Source of the DNA: Eubacteriales bacterium
GTDB lineage: Bacteria; Bacillota; Clostridia; Lachnospirales; Lachnospiraceae
Length of the DNA stretch: 64,000 bases
Direction of reading: 5' to 3'
Assembly: GCA_030537195.1 (NCBI GenBank)
Contig: JAUNOK010000008.1
Location: 24,698 to 88,697, forward strand
Shown here one piece after another: positions 44,758 through 54,654 of this stretch; position 1 is the first letter of the stretch; each line of letters opens with the position of its first letter. The notes under the pieces were generated by a model. It made no database searches. It saw only the letters and a program-made list of their open reading frames with translations, and was not told the origin of the DNA. Position numbers and translations under genes: made by a program.

Positions 44758-45471
44758 ATGCATAATAAAGATTTGTCTGTATTTATGCAGACTATTGGTT
44801 ATGAATTCAAGGATATAAGTCTGCTTGAAGTTGCTCTTACTCACAGTTCTTATGCCAATGAGCAGAAAAAAGGACAGTGCAGTGATAATGAAAGAATGGA
44901 ATTCTTAGGTGATGCTGTTCTTGAGCTTTCATCAAGTGATTATATATATAAGAATCATTCTGAGATGGCTGAAGGAAAGATGACAAGACTTCGTGCCAGC
45001 ATTGTATGTGAGCCTACACTTGCTTTATGTGCAAGAGCTATTAAGCTTGATACATTTATAAGACTTGGTAAGGGTGAGGAACTTACTGGTGGAAGAAGCA
45101 GGGATTCAATAGTGTCAGATGCCTGCGAAGCTGTTATAGGAGCCATCTATCTTGATGGTGGTTTTGCTAATGCGAAAGAATTTGTTAATAAGTTCATTCT
45201 TAATGACCTTGACAATAAGAAACTCTTTTTTGATAGCAAGACTATATTACAGGAAGTTATTCAGGGACTTGGAAAAGAAGTTGATTATGAGTTCATCGGC
45301 GAAGAAGGTCCTGAACATAACAAACAATTCGTTGTAGCTGCTGTAGTTGATGGACTTTTTAATATTAAAGGAACAGGCCACACTAAGAAATCAGCATCTC
45401 AGAATGCAGCATATGCTGCGCTTATCGAGCTTAAGAGTAAAGGCTACGATATCAACTCTGATAAGAAATAA
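44758..45471 (+). CDS. rnc: Ribonuclease III
   Basis: 237 residues: an endonuclease domain with the signature ERMEFLGDAVLELSSSDYIY (catalytic acids) and SDACEAVIGAIYLDGG, then a double-stranded RNA-binding domain (about 165-230) with KEVDYEFIGEEGPEHNKQFVV and GTGHTKKSASQNAAYAALIEL. It cuts dsRNA in rRNA maturation and mRNA control. AAAGGTG precedes the ATG; smc follows 13 bp away, the classic rnc-smc-ftsY order. Confidence 0.97.
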   Translation: MHNKDLSVFMQTIGYEFKDISLLEVALTHSSYANEQKKGQCSDNERMEFLGDAVLELSSSDYIYKNHSEMAEGKMTRLRASIVCEPTLALCARAIKLDTFIRLGKGEELTGGRSRDSIVSDACEAVIGAIYLDGGFANAKEFVNKFILNDLDNKKLFFDSKTILQEVIQGLGKEVDYEFIGEEGPEHNKQFVVAAVVDGLFNIKGTGHTKKSASQNAAYAALIELKSKGYDINSDKK

Positions 45472-45484
45472 TAAGTGAGGGGTT

Positions 45485-48400
45485 ATGTATTTAAAAAGTA
45501 TAGAAGTACAGGGATTTAAGTCATTTGCTAACAAGATAGTATTTGACTTTCACAATGGTATTACAGGTATTGTAGGACCTAACGGTTCCGGTAAAAGTAA
45601 TGTTGCGGATGCTGTGCGCTGGGTTTTAGGTGAACAGAGTGCCAAGCAGCTTCGTGGTTCCAAGATGGAAGATGTTATATTTGCTGGAACTGAAAACAGA
45701 AAACCGGTTGGTTTCGCATTTGTATCAATAACGCTTGATAACAGCGACCATGCACTTCCGGTTGATTATGATGAAGTTACTGTTTCAAGAAGAGTATATC
45801 GTTCAGGTGAGAGTGAATATCTTATCAACGGTAATTCATGCCGTCTTAAGGATGTAACAGAAATGTTTTATGATACCGGTATCGGTAAAGAAGGATATTC
45901 TATTATCGGACAGGGTCAGATTGATAAGATTCTTTCTGGAAAACCTGATGAAAGACGAGAGCTTTTTGATGAGGCTGCTGGTATTGTTAAGTTCAAGAGA
46001 AGAAAAGCAACCGCTATCAAGAAGCTTGAGAATGAACGTGCTAATCTTGTCCGTGTTAATGATATATTATCCGAACTTGAAAAGCAGGTGGGTCCATTAC
46101 AGATCCAGTCTGAGAAAGCCAAGCAATATCTTGATTATAAGGCTGATTTAAAGAAATATGATGTTAATGCATTTCTTTTGGAATCAGACAGAATAAGTAA
46201 AGACCTCGAAGAACTGACAGGAAAGATTGGCATTGCTGACAATGACCTTGCTAATTCAAGAAGCGAGTATGAAAGTACTAAGGCTGAATATGAAGAAGCT
46301 GAAGAACAGTTGTCTAAGGTTAATTCTGACATTGAGAATGTTAATTCACTTTTATCAAACACTGAGCTTGAAAGCCAGCGACTCAACGGTGAGATTAATG
46401 TTATCACTGAGCAGATTAACAGATTCACTGATAATGAAAAGCATTTCAGCGACAGAATTACAGCTATTGATAAAGATAAAGCTGCAAAACAGGCAAATGT
46501 GGCTGATTTTGAGAAACAGCTTGAGGAGCTTTCTACATCTGTAGATGAATTTGAGAGCAATCTTAAAGCAAAGCAGGAAGCTGCTGATGTTATTAAGCAG
46601 GATATTGACGGAGTATCAGACCAGATTGAGAGCCGTCAGAATGATATCTACGACAGACTTAATGCCAAGTCATCTATTAATGCTGAGAATCAGAAGTTTG
46701 CAACCATGCTTGAACAGCTTAATATAAGAAAGGCTGAACTTAACAGTCATCTTATTAAAGATAAGAGTGATGAAGCTGAACAGAATATCAAGATTAATGA
46801 TATCAGTGCAAGATTAGAAGCAGCACAGAAAAATGCTTTGGAAATAGCTGAAAGAATTGCAGCGAATAATGATGAAGTCACAGCTATTAAGAATGAAAAT
46901 GCTGACCTTAATGCACAGCATGACAAGATTGTACAGAATTATCACAGAGAAAAATCAAGACTTGAATCTCTTGTTAATATTACAGAGAGATATGACGGTT
47001 ATGGCAACAGTATCCGTAAGATTATGGAATTAAAGGACAGCAATCCTGGGATTCTTGGTGTTATTGCAGATATTGTCAAGGTTGAGAGAAAGTATGAAAC
47101 AGCCATTGAGACAGCTTTAGGCGGAACAATACAGAATATTGTTACTGATAAAGAATCTACTGCCAAGGAACTGATTGCATATCTTAAGCAGAATAAGCTT
47201 GGACGAGCTACATTTTTACCACTTAATGCAATATCAGGAAGAAATACTCTTGAGAAAGAGCCATGTATTAAGGAAAATGGTGTTATCGGAATTGCAAGCA
47301 ATCTTGTAAGAGTTTCCTTTGAATATGAGAACTTAGCCAAGTATCTTCTTGGAAGAATTCTTGTTGTTGATAATATTGATAATGCACTTCTTATTGCCAA
47401 GAAATACAAATACAGCTTAAGAATTGTAACGCTTGAGGGTGAACAGCTTAATCCGGGCGGTTCTATGACCGGTGGTGCTTTTAAGAACTCAAGTAATCTT
47501 CTTGGTAGAAGAAGAGAGATTGAAGAACTTAAGAAATCTGTATCAGAACTCAGCAAATCATCAACTGAGCTTAAAACTAAGATTGCAGATAACAGAGCTA
47601 AGATAGCATCTATAAGAGAGCTTATTGACGCAGATAACAAAGCTAACAGAGAGGCATCTTTAGCAGTTAATACAGAGCAGATGAATCTTAATCAGGCAAA
47701 GCAGAAGTTATCTGAAATCAGAATTATATATGATAAAGATAAAGCTGAAACTACTGAAATTGACAGACAGATTAAGGAGATTGATGCTAATAAGAATCAG
47801 GTCAGCGGAAGCTTAAGTGCTCTTGAAATCCAGAATGAAAGTTCAAGAAAAGAGATTGAGAATCTTAACAAACAGCTTGAAGCTAAGAAAGCTGAACTTG
47901 ATAAAGCTAATGATGAGATTGAGAATCTTAAGATAAGATTCAGCTCTGTAGAACAGAAGACAACATTTATTCAGGAGAACATCACAAGAATTAATTCTGA
48001 AATTGAAGCTCTTGAATCTGAAGAAGCTGATATAAGACAGAGAAAAGATTCTTTATCATCAGATGTTGAAGATAAGAATGCGCAGATTGAAAAGTTAAGA
48101 AGTGATATTCATAAAGCAAAGAATCAGATAGCTGACTGCAATACTAAGATTGAGGCTCTCCGCAAGGACAGAGATATTATCAATGCAAGTCATAAGACAT
48201 TCTTTGATAAGCGTGAGAAGATTAATGAACAGATTGTTCTTCTTGAGAAAGAAAGCATGCGTCTGCATAACCAGCAGGAGAAGTTAGAAGAAGAGAATGA
48301 CTCTATTGTTGATTACATGTGGAATGAATACGAGCTTACATACAGCTATGCCGCAGAGTTAAGAAGTGAAGAGCTTACTGATATATCTGATATTAAAAAA

Positions 48401-49054
48401 CAGATTAATATTCTGAAAGCCAACATTAAAAAGCTTGGTGTTGTTAATGTCAATGCGATTGAAGAATATAAGGAAGTAAGCGAACGATACAACTTCTTAA
48501 AGACACAGCATGATGATATGATTAAAGCTGAAGAAGCTCTTGTTCAGGTTATTGATGAACTTGATAACGGAATGAGAGTCCAGTTTAAGGAGAAGTTTGA
48601 AGAAATCAGAGTTGAATTCGATAAGGTATTCAAGGAATTGTTCGGTGGCGGACGAGGCACAATAGAACTTGTCGAAGGCGAAGATATTCTTGAGGCAGGA
48701 ATTGTTATTATTTCACAGCCGCCAGGAAAGAAGCTTCAGAACATGATGCAGTTATCTGGTGGTGAAAAGGCGCTTACTGCAATTGCACTTCTTTTTGCAA
48801 TCCAGAATCTTAAGCCATCTCCGTTCTGTCTTCTCGATGAAATTGAGGCCGCACTTGATGATTCTAACGTAGGAAGATATGCTAATTATCTTCACAAGCT
48901 TACAAAGCACACACAGTTTATTGTTATCACTCACAGACGTGGAACAATGGCTGCGGCTGACAGACTGTACGGTATAACCATGCAGGAGAAGGGTGTTTCT
49001 GCACTTGTTTCAGTAGACCTTATAGCTAATGACCTTGACAAGAAGAAGGAGTAA
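45485..49054 (+). CDS. smc: Chromosome segregation protein SMC
   Basis: 1189 residues, full length. N-terminal head with Walker A GPNGSGKSNVADAVRWVLGEQS, coiled coil, hinge (about 515-640, with LGVIADIVKVERKYETAIETALGGTIQNIV), returning coil, and C-terminal head with signature LSGGEKALTAIALLFAIQ and Walker B PFCLLDEIEAALDDSNV. Core of condensin with ScpAB, which are not in the window. Three bases separate it from ftsY. Confidence 0.98.
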   Translation: MYLKSIEVQGFKSFANKIVFDFHNGITGIVGPNGSGKSNVADAVRWVLGEQSAKQLRGSKMEDVIFAGTENRKPVGFAFVSITLDNSDHALPVDYDEVTVSRRVYRSGESEYLINGNSCRLKDVTEMFYDTGIGKEGYSIIGQGQIDKILSGKPDERRELFDEAAGIVKFKRRKATAIKKLENERANLVRVNDILSELEKQVGPLQIQSEKAKQYLDYKADLKKYDVNAFLLESDRISKDLEELTGKIGIADNDLANSRSEYESTKAEYEEAEEQLSKVNSDIENVNSLLSNTELESQRLNGEINVITEQINRFTDNEKHFSDRITAIDKDKAAKQANVADFEKQLEELSTSVDEFESNLKAKQEAADVIKQDIDGVSDQIESRQNDIYDRLNAKSSINAENQKFATMLEQLNIRKAELNSHLIKDKSDEAEQNIKINDISARLEAAQKNALEIAERIAANNDEVTAIKNENADLNAQHDKIVQNYHREKSRLESLVNITERYDGYGNSIRKIMELKDSNPGILGVIADIVKVERKYETAIETALGGTIQNIVTDKESTAKELIAYLKQNKLGRATFLPLNAISGRNTLEKEPCIKENGVIGIASNLVRVSFEYENLAKYLLGRILVVDNIDNALLIAKKYKYSLRIVTLEGEQLNPGGSMTGGAFKNSSNLLGRRREIEELKKSVSELSKSSTELKTKIADNRAKIASIRELIDADNKANREASLAVNTEQMNLNQAKQKLSEIRIIYDKDKAETTEIDRQIKEIDANKNQVSGSLSALEIQNESSRKEIENLNKQLEAKKAELDKANDEIENLKIRFSSVEQKTTFIQENITRINSEIEALESEEADIRQRKDSLSSDVEDKNAQIEKLRSDIHKAKNQIADCNTKIEALRKDRDIINASHKTFFDKREKINEQIVLLEKESMRLHNQQEKLEEENDSIVDYMWNEYELTYSYAAELRSEELTDISDIKKQINILKANIKKLGVVNVNAIEEYKEVSERYNFLKTQHDDMIKAEEALVQVIDELDNGMRVQFKEKFEEIRVEFDKVFKELFGGGRGTIELVEGEDILEAGIVIISQPPGKKLQNMMQLSGGEKALTAIALLFAIQNLKPSPFCLLDEIEAALDDSNVGRYANYLHKLTKHTQFIVITHRRGTMAAADRLYGITMQEKGVSALVSVDLIANDLDKKKE

Positions 49055-49056
49055 AT

Positions 49057-49989
49057 ATGGGATTTTTTAGTAAATTAAAAGAAGGATTAACTAAGACCAG
49101 AGACAATATTGTTTCAGGAATTGATTCTGTTTTCTCAGGTTTCTCATCTATTGATGATGATTTCTATGATGAACTTGAAGAAACTCTTATTATGGGTGAT
49201 ATAGGTGTTGTTGCAACCGAGGAGATTCTTGACGATCTTAAAGCTAAGGTTAAGGAGAATAAGATTAAGAATCCTGCAGACTGCAAACAGCTTCTTATTG
49301 ACAGTATTAAAGAAAAAATGGACCTCGGTGAGAATGCATATGAATTCGAGAACCGCAAATCCATCGTTATGCTTATTGGTGTTAATGGTGTAGGAAAGAC
49401 TACATCTGTAGGCAAGCTTGCCGGACTTCTTAAGGCACAGAATAAGAAGGTTATTATGGCTGCTGCAGATACATTCAGAGCCGCAGCTATAGAACAGCTT
49501 ACAGAATGGTCTAACAGAACCGGTGCAGATATCATTGCGCAGAGTGAAGGTTCTGATCCTGCAGCTGTTATATATGATTCTATTGCTGCATGTAAAGCAA
49601 GAAAGGCTGATGTCCTTTTATGTGATACTGCAGGACGTCTTCAGAATAAGAAGAATCTTATGGAAGAGCTTCGTAAGATTGACAGAGTTATAGAAAGAGA
49701 GTATTCTGAAGCATACAGGGAAAATCTTATCGTTCTTGACGCAACAACTGGTCAGAACGCTCTTTCTCAGCTTAGGGAATTTAATGATGTAACTAATATT
49801 ACAGGTATTATTCTTACTAAGATGGATGGAACGGCTAAGGGTGGAATTGCCGTTGCTATTCAGGCTGAATTCGGTATTCCTGTTAAATATATCGGCGTTG
49901 GTGAGAAAGTTGAAGATTTACAGAAGTTTGATTCAGACACATTTGTTAATGCATTGTTTGATGTAGATAACGGTACTGATGAAGATTAA
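49057..49989 (+). CDS. ftsY: Signal recognition particle receptor FtsY
   Basis: 310 residues, the short form without the long acidic A domain. N domain (about 1-100), then G domain: GVNGVGKTTSVGKLAGLLK (G1), AADTFRAAAIEQL, LCDTAGRLQNKKNLM (G3), LTKMDGTAKGG (G4) and KYIGVGEKVEDLQKFD. It docks SRP-ribosome complexes at the membrane; its partner ffh lies 3 kb downstream, separated by two inserted genes. Confidence 0.97.
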   Translation: MGFFSKLKEGLTKTRDNIVSGIDSVFSGFSSIDDDFYDELEETLIMGDIGVVATEEILDDLKAKVKENKIKNPADCKQLLIDSIKEKMDLGENAYEFENRKSIVMLIGVNGVGKTTSVGKLAGLLKAQNKKVIMAAADTFRAAAIEQLTEWSNRTGADIIAQSEGSDPAAVIYDSIAACKARKADVLLCDTAGRLQNKKNLMEELRKIDRVIEREYSEAYRENLIVLDATTGQNALSQLREFNDVTNITGIILTKMDGTAKGGIAVAIQAEFGIPVKYIGVGEKVEDLQKFDSDTFVNALFDVDNGTDED

Positions 49990-50023
49990 GAAGTTAATGA
50001 ATTAAGATGGGAGATTAAGGGTA

Positions 50024-51241
50024 ATGGAAGAATTAACATTGAAAAGTTTCGAAGAAGCTGCTGAGAAGGTTAAGGAAGCTACTCTTCCTACTAATCTGGT
50101 TTTCAGTGAATATTTCAGCAACCAGACTGGTAACAGAGTATATCTTAAGCCAGAGAATATGCAGTACACAGGTGCTTACAAAGTAAGAGGAGCTTATTAC
50201 AAGATAAGCACAATGTCAGAGGAAGCAAGACAGAAAGGTCTTATTACAGCTTCTGCTGGTAATCATGCACAGGGTGTAGCATTTGCAGCTAAGAAATATG
50301 GCGTTAAGGCAACTGTAGTTATGCCTACAACAACACCACTTATCAAGGTTAACAGAACTAAAGGATACGGAGCTGAGGTTATCCTTTATGGTAATGTATA
50401 TGATGAAGCATGTGAGTATGCTATGAAGCTTGCAGAGGAGAAGGGACTTACATTCGTTCATCCTTTTGATGATCTGGATGTTGCAACAGGTCAGGGGTCT
50501 ATCGCAATGGAGATTATTAAAGAACTTCCAACTGTTGATTACATTCTTGTTCCTATCGGTGGAGGCGGACTTGCAACAGGTGTATCTACACTTGCAAAGC
50601 TCCTTAATCCTAATATCAAGGTTATCGGCGTTGAACCTGCTGGTGCTAACTGCCTTCAGGAATCTCTTAAGGCTGGAAAGGTTGTTACTCTTCCTACTGT
50701 AAGTACTATTGCAGATGGTACAGCTGTTAAGACTCCAGGAAGCAAGTTGTTCCCATACCTTCAGAAGAATCTTGATGATATCATCACAGTTCCTGATGAA
50801 GACCTTATCGTTGCTTTCCTTGATATGGTAGAGAATCATAAGATGATAGTTGAGAATTCAGGCCTTCTTACAGTTGCAGCTTTAAAGCAGCTTGATGTAA
50901 AGGATAAGAAGATTGTTTCAATTCTTTCTGGTGGTAATATGGATGTTATTACAATGTCTTCTGTTGTTCAGCAGGGACTTGTACAGAGAAGCAGAATCTT
51001 CACTGTTTCTGTACTTCTTCCTGATAAGCCGGGTGAACTTGTAAGAGTTGCTTCTATTATTGCAGAGGCTAATGGTAATGTAATCAAGCTTGAGCATAAC
51101 CAGTTCGTAAGCATTAACAGAAAAGCAACTGTTGAGCTTAGAATTACAATTGAAGCTTTCGGACATGAACACAAGGATGAGATTGTTGACAAGCTTGAAG
51201 CAGCAGGTTTAAGACCTAGAATTGTTAAGGTAAACATTTAA
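50024..51241 (+). CDS. ilvA: Threonine ammonia-lyase with C-terminal ACT domain
   Basis: 405 residues. PLP-binding Lys in MQYTGAYKVRGAYYKI, SAGNHAQGVAFAAKKYGVKA, the Gly loop VPIGGGGLATG, and a C-terminal ACT domain (about 330-403, VLLPDKPGELVRVASIIAEANGNV). It deaminates threonine to 2-oxobutyrate, starting isoleucine synthesis or threonine breakdown. The single ACT layout resembles the tdcB/catabolic-to-intermediate class, so the physiological role is uncertain. It breaks the usual ftsY-ylxM-ffh order. Confidence 0.92.
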   Translation: MEELTLKSFEEAAEKVKEATLPTNLVFSEYFSNQTGNRVYLKPENMQYTGAYKVRGAYYKISTMSEEARQKGLITASAGNHAQGVAFAAKKYGVKATVVMPTTTPLIKVNRTKGYGAEVILYGNVYDEACEYAMKLAEEKGLTFVHPFDDLDVATGQGSIAMEIIKELPTVDYILVPIGGGGLATGVSTLAKLLNPNIKVIGVEPAGANCLQESLKAGKVVTLPTVSTIADGTAVKTPGSKLFPYLQKNLDDIITVPDEDLIVAFLDMVENHKMIVENSGLLTVAALKQLDVKDKKIVSILSGGNMDVITMSSVVQQGLVQRSRIFTVSVLLPDKPGELVRVASIIAEANGNVIKLEHNQFVSINRKATVELRITIEAFGHEHKDEIVDKLEAAGLRPRIVKVNI

Positions 51242-51267
51242 TCACTATCTGCAGCAGAGGGAAATTT

Positions 51268-52518
51268 ATGAAGAAATATTCTTTCAAAAGATATGCAGGA
51301 ATTACAATGGCATTGTTTGGGGCAGCAGCGCTGTCCCTATTGCTGTTTTTTGCGTTGTTCAGAATTGATGCAATTCACAAAACATTTTCACATATATGCA
51401 AGACCCTGATGCCTTTCATTATTGGTGGAGCATTAGCATATGTTATATGTCCAATATGTAATTTCTTCGATAACATATACAATAAGGCTTTTAAGTTTAT
51501 TAAGAATGAGAAGAAAAAGAAAAGTCTTTCCAATAATCTCAGTGTGTTTACAGGACTTCTTATAGCTGTTCTGTTCATATACTTTATGATTATTGTTATT
51601 ATTCCTAATCTTGTAAACAGTGTTGTACGCCTTATTCAGATTATTCCTGACAATGTCAATAAAGTAATCGGTTTTGTACAGAAGTTTCTTAACGAGAATG
51701 AAACTCTTATGAAATATTCAGAGGATATTATTGATAAAACATATAAGTTCATTAACGACTGGCTTGGTAATGAATTTCTTGGATATGCACAGGGAATTGC
51801 AACCGGTGTATCGACTGGTGTGGTAAATATTATTGTCATACTGTTTAATGTTCTTATCGGATTCATCGTTGCGGCATATCTTCTTACAGCGAGAAAGAAA
51901 CTTGCAAAGCAGGGAGAGATGGTTGTATACAGTATATTCAAGAAAGAACGTGCAGACAGCGTGATGGAAGAGATTAAGTACACTGATAAAGTATTCAGCG
52001 GATTTGTTAATGGTAAGATTCTTGATGCTCTTGTGATAGCGCTTGTATGTTTTATAGGACTCAAGATATTTACAATATGTAATCCTGACAAAGAAATGAT
52101 GAGTGAAATTCTTATAGCTTTCATTGTTGGAATATTTAATGTTATTCCATTCTTTGGATGGTACATAGCATGGTTTATCGGAGCTTTATTATGTCTCATT
52201 GTTAACCCTGCACAGTGTCTGTTTTTTGTAATATTTAATTTCATATTACAACAGATTGATGGTAATATTATTGGACCTAAGATTCTTGGCAATACTACCG
52301 GAATATCTAGTTTCTGGGTATTGTTCGCAATTCTTCTTTTTGGAGATATATGGGGATTTGCAGGAATGCTTTTAGGAGTTCCTATATTCGCAGTTATCTA
52401 TCACCTTATTAAGAAATGGGTATTTAAGAGACTAAAGATTAATGGAATGGAGAATTTAAGCGAAGCTTACGAGGCTGAATATCCGCCAAACGAGCATGAA
52501 AAGAAGCTCGAAAGCTGA
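51268..52518 (+). CDS. AI-2E family transporter (YtvI/PerM-like)
   Basis: 416 residues with seven or eight membrane helices: two at the N-terminus, one after a basic segment, a central extramembrane helical region (about 125-185), then a cluster of helices with the family block FVIFNFILQQIDGNIIGPKILGNTTGISSFWVLFAILLFGDIWGFAGMLLGVP split across the end. Members export autoinducer-2 or act as Na+/H+ antiporters; no luxS is here. Ends just before a terminator. Confidence 0.9.
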   Translation: MKKYSFKRYAGITMALFGAAALSLLLFFALFRIDAIHKTFSHICKTLMPFIIGGALAYVICPICNFFDNIYNKAFKFIKNEKKKKSLSNNLSVFTGLLIAVLFIYFMIIVIIPNLVNSVVRLIQIIPDNVNKVIGFVQKFLNENETLMKYSEDIIDKTYKFINDWLGNEFLGYAQGIATGVSTGVVNIIVILFNVLIGFIVAAYLLTARKKLAKQGEMVVYSIFKKERADSVMEEIKYTDKVFSGFVNGKILDALVIALVCFIGLKIFTICNPDKEMMSEILIAFIVGIFNVIPFFGWYIAWFIGALLCLIVNPAQCLFFVIFNFILQQIDGNIIGPKILGNTTGISSFWVLFAILLFGDIWGFAGMLLGVPIFAVIYHLIKKWVFKRLKINGMENLSEAYEAEYPPNEHEKKLES

Positions 52519-52536
52519 TTTAATAATTTTTTTACA

Positions 52537-52570
52537 AAGTGTCAAGTAAAAATGCTTGACACTTATTTTT
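52537..52570 (+). terminator. Intrinsic terminator after the AI-2E gene
   Basis: AAGTGTCAAG and CTTGACACTT pair perfectly (10 bp) around an 8-nt loop, followed by ATTTTTATTT. Its right arm is also the -35 of the next promoter. Confidence 0.9.
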
Positions 52571-52584
52571 ATTTCTGATATTAT
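52556..52584 (+). promoter_or_regulatory. Sigma-A promoter of ylxM-ffh embedded in the terminator
   Basis: TTGACA (inside the right terminator arm), a 17-bp spacer and TATTAT. Downstream, CTTATGAG is repeated at 52593-52600 and 52610-52617 in the leader. Confidence 0.8.
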
Positions 52585-52629
52585 ACTCAAGGCTTATGAG
52601 TTAATAAGACTTATGAGATATTAGTTTTT

Positions 52630-52986
52630 ATGGCAGGTGTTATGGAAAGAATTGTTGAACAGAATCTTTTATATGATTTTTATGGAGAGTTACTTAACGA
52701 CCATCAGAAGAAGATATATGAAGATGCTATCTACAACGATTTGTCTCTCAGCGAGATTGCCGATGAATACGGTATATCAAGACAGGGAGTACATGATCTG
52801 ATTAAGAGAGTTACGAAGACACTTGAGGGATACGAAACTAAACTTCATCTTATACAGAAGTTCCTTGAAACTAAGGATAAGGTATCTAAGATTGATTCTT
52901 TAGTTGATGATTACATGGACAGTCAGGACATATCTGATATTCATGAAATTAAGAAGTTATCCAATGAGATTCTTGAAGAATTTTAA
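52630..52986 (+). CDS. ylxM: YlxM/p13-like SRP-associated helix-turn-helix protein
   Basis: 118 residues (114 if ATG 52642 is used; AGGTG lies just before it, while 52630 has no good site). LLYDFYGELLNDHQKKIYEDAIYNDLSLSEIADEYGISRQGVHDLIKRV is the sigma-70-region-4-like HTH that defines the family. It is encoded directly upstream of ffh, and streptococcal homologues modulate SRP GTPase activity. Start uncertain, identity firm. Confidence 0.92.
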   Translation: MAGVMERIVEQNLLYDFYGELLNDHQKKIYEDAIYNDLSLSEIADEYGISRQGVHDLIKRVTKTLEGYETKLHLIQKFLETKDKVSKIDSLVDDYMDSQDISDIHEIKKLSNEILEEF

Positions 52987-52998
52987 GGAGAGATATTT

Positions 52999-54345
52999 AT
53001 GGCATTCGATAGTTTATCAGAGAAATTGCAGAATATTTTTAAGAATCTTCGTGGTAAGGGCCGTTTATCAGAAGCTGATGTTAAGGCTGCTCTTAAAGAG
53101 GTTAAGCTTGCCCTGCTTGAAGCTGATGTTAACTTTAAGGTTGTTAAGCAGTTTATTAAGTCTGTAGAAGAAAGAGCAATCGGACAGGATGTTATGTCAA
53201 GTCTTACACCTGGTCAGATGGTTATCAAGATTGTTAACGAAGAGATGGTATCTCTTATGGGATCTGAAACTACTGAGATTGCCATGAATCCAGGTTCTGA
53301 GATTACTGTTATTATGATGGCAGGTCTTCAGGGTGCTGGTAAAACAACTACTACAGCAAAGCTTGCCGGCAAGTTCAAGGCAAAGGGAAGAAAACCTCTC
53401 TTAGTTGCCTGTGATGTGTACAGACCAGCTGCTATTGAACAGCTTACTATCAATGGTAATAAACAGGGCGTTGAAGTATTCTCTATGGGAACTAATCAGA
53501 AACCTGTTGATATTGCCAAAGCTGCTATAGCTCATGCTAAGAATAATGGATTTAATACAGTTATTCTTGATACAGCAGGACGTCTTCATGTCGATGAAGA
53601 TATGATGAATGAGCTTATAGAGATTAAAGCTAACGTATCAGTTGACCAGACAATTCTTGTAGTTGACTCCATGACAGGTCAGGATGCTGTTAATGTTGCT
53701 TCTTCATTCAATGAAAAAGTTGGTATTGACGGAGTTATCCTTACTAAATTAGATGGTGATACAAGAGGTGGTGCTGCACTTTCAATTAAGGCAGTTACAG
53801 GAAAGCCGATTCTTTATGTTGGTATGGGCGAAAAGCTTTCAGATCTTGAACAGTTTTATCCAGACCGTATGGCATCAAGAATACTTGGTATGGGTGATGT
53901 CCTTACCCTTATTGAGAAGGCTGAAGCACAGCTTGATGCTGATAAAGCCAAAGCTATGGAAGAGAAGCTTAAGAAAGCCGAATTTGATTTCAATGACTTC
54001 CTTGAGTATATGGGACAGATTAAGAATATGGGTGGTATCAGTTCGATTATGAGCATGATGCCGGGACTGTCAGGTCAGATGAAGAATGTTTCAATTGATG
54101 ATGATGAAGCAGAGAAGAATATGAAAAGAACTGAATCTATCATATATTCAATGACTAAGGCAGAAAGAAGTAATCCTGACATACTTAATCCTTCAAGAAA
54201 GAACAGAATTGCAAGAGGCGCAGGCGTTGACATTGCTGATGTTAACAGACTTGTAAAGCAGTTCGAGCAGATGAAGAAGATGATGAAACAGATGCCGGGA
54301 ATGATGAAAGGTGCTAAAAAGGGACGTTTCAAGTTACCTTTTTAA
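52999..54345 (+). CDS. ffh: Signal recognition particle protein Ffh
   Basis: 448 residues: N domain, G domain (GLQGAGKTTTTAKLAGKFK, ACDVYRPAAIEQL, LDTAGRLHVDEDMM, LTKLDGDTRGGAA) and a methionine-rich M domain (EQMKKMMKQMPGMMKGAKKGRF at the end) that binds signal peptides and 4.5S RNA. It captures nascent membrane and secreted proteins and meets FtsY. No SRP RNA gene is seen in the window. Confidence 0.98.
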   Translation: MAFDSLSEKLQNIFKNLRGKGRLSEADVKAALKEVKLALLEADVNFKVVKQFIKSVEERAIGQDVMSSLTPGQMVIKIVNEEMVSLMGSETTEIAMNPGSEITVIMMAGLQGAGKTTTTAKLAGKFKAKGRKPLLVACDVYRPAAIEQLTINGNKQGVEVFSMGTNQKPVDIAKAAIAHAKNNGFNTVILDTAGRLHVDEDMMNELIEIKANVSVDQTILVVDSMTGQDAVNVASSFNEKVGIDGVILTKLDGDTRGGAALSIKAVTGKPILYVGMGEKLSDLEQFYPDRMASRILGMGDVLTLIEKAEAQLDADKAKAMEEKLKKAEFDFNDFLEYMGQIKNMGGISSIMSMMPGLSGQMKNVSIDDDEAEKNMKRTESIIYSMTKAERSNPDILNPSRKNRIARGAGVDIADVNRLVKQFEQMKKMMKQMPGMMKGAKKGRFKLPF

Positions 54346-54385
54346 CATAGATTAATTTTTAAGAATAATACAGGAGGTGAATGTA

Positions 54386-54631
54386 ATGGCAGTAAAGATT
54401 AGATTAAAGAGATTAGGTGAGAAGAAAAATCCTTTCTATAGAATTATCGTAGCAGACTCAAGATCTCCAAGAAATGGTAGATTCATCGATGAAATCGGTA
54501 CTTATGATCCTAATTACGATCCATGCAAGTTAAGCATTGATGCTGAGGCTGCTAAGAAGTGGTTATCAAACGGAGCTCAGCCTACAGAGGTTGTTGGAAA
54601 GCTTTTCAAGATGGCTGGTATCGAAAAATAA
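54386..54631 (+). CDS. rpsP: 30S ribosomal protein S16
   Basis: 81 residues: [41 protein letters not shown] is the standard S16 N-terminus. Start at ATG 54386, 6 nt after AGGAGGTG; an in-frame GTG at 54377 lies inside the site. Follows ffh and precedes khpA, the usual Firmicute order. Confidence 0.97.
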   Translation: MAVKIRLKRLGEKKNPFYRIIVADSRSPRNGRFIDEIGTYDPNYDPCKLSIDAEAAKKWLSNGAQPTEVVGKLFKMAGIEK

Positions 54632-54654
54632 GACTAGTGGAGGTGTAATTGACT

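Noticed and set aside
46999..47640. Long open frame antisense to smc (and similar ones antisense to nadK/argR, ilvA, AI-2E gene and der)
   Set aside because: No ribosome-binding sites, compositions rich in Ser/Leu/Ile that mirror the sense codons, and no family features; they are shadows of the real genes.
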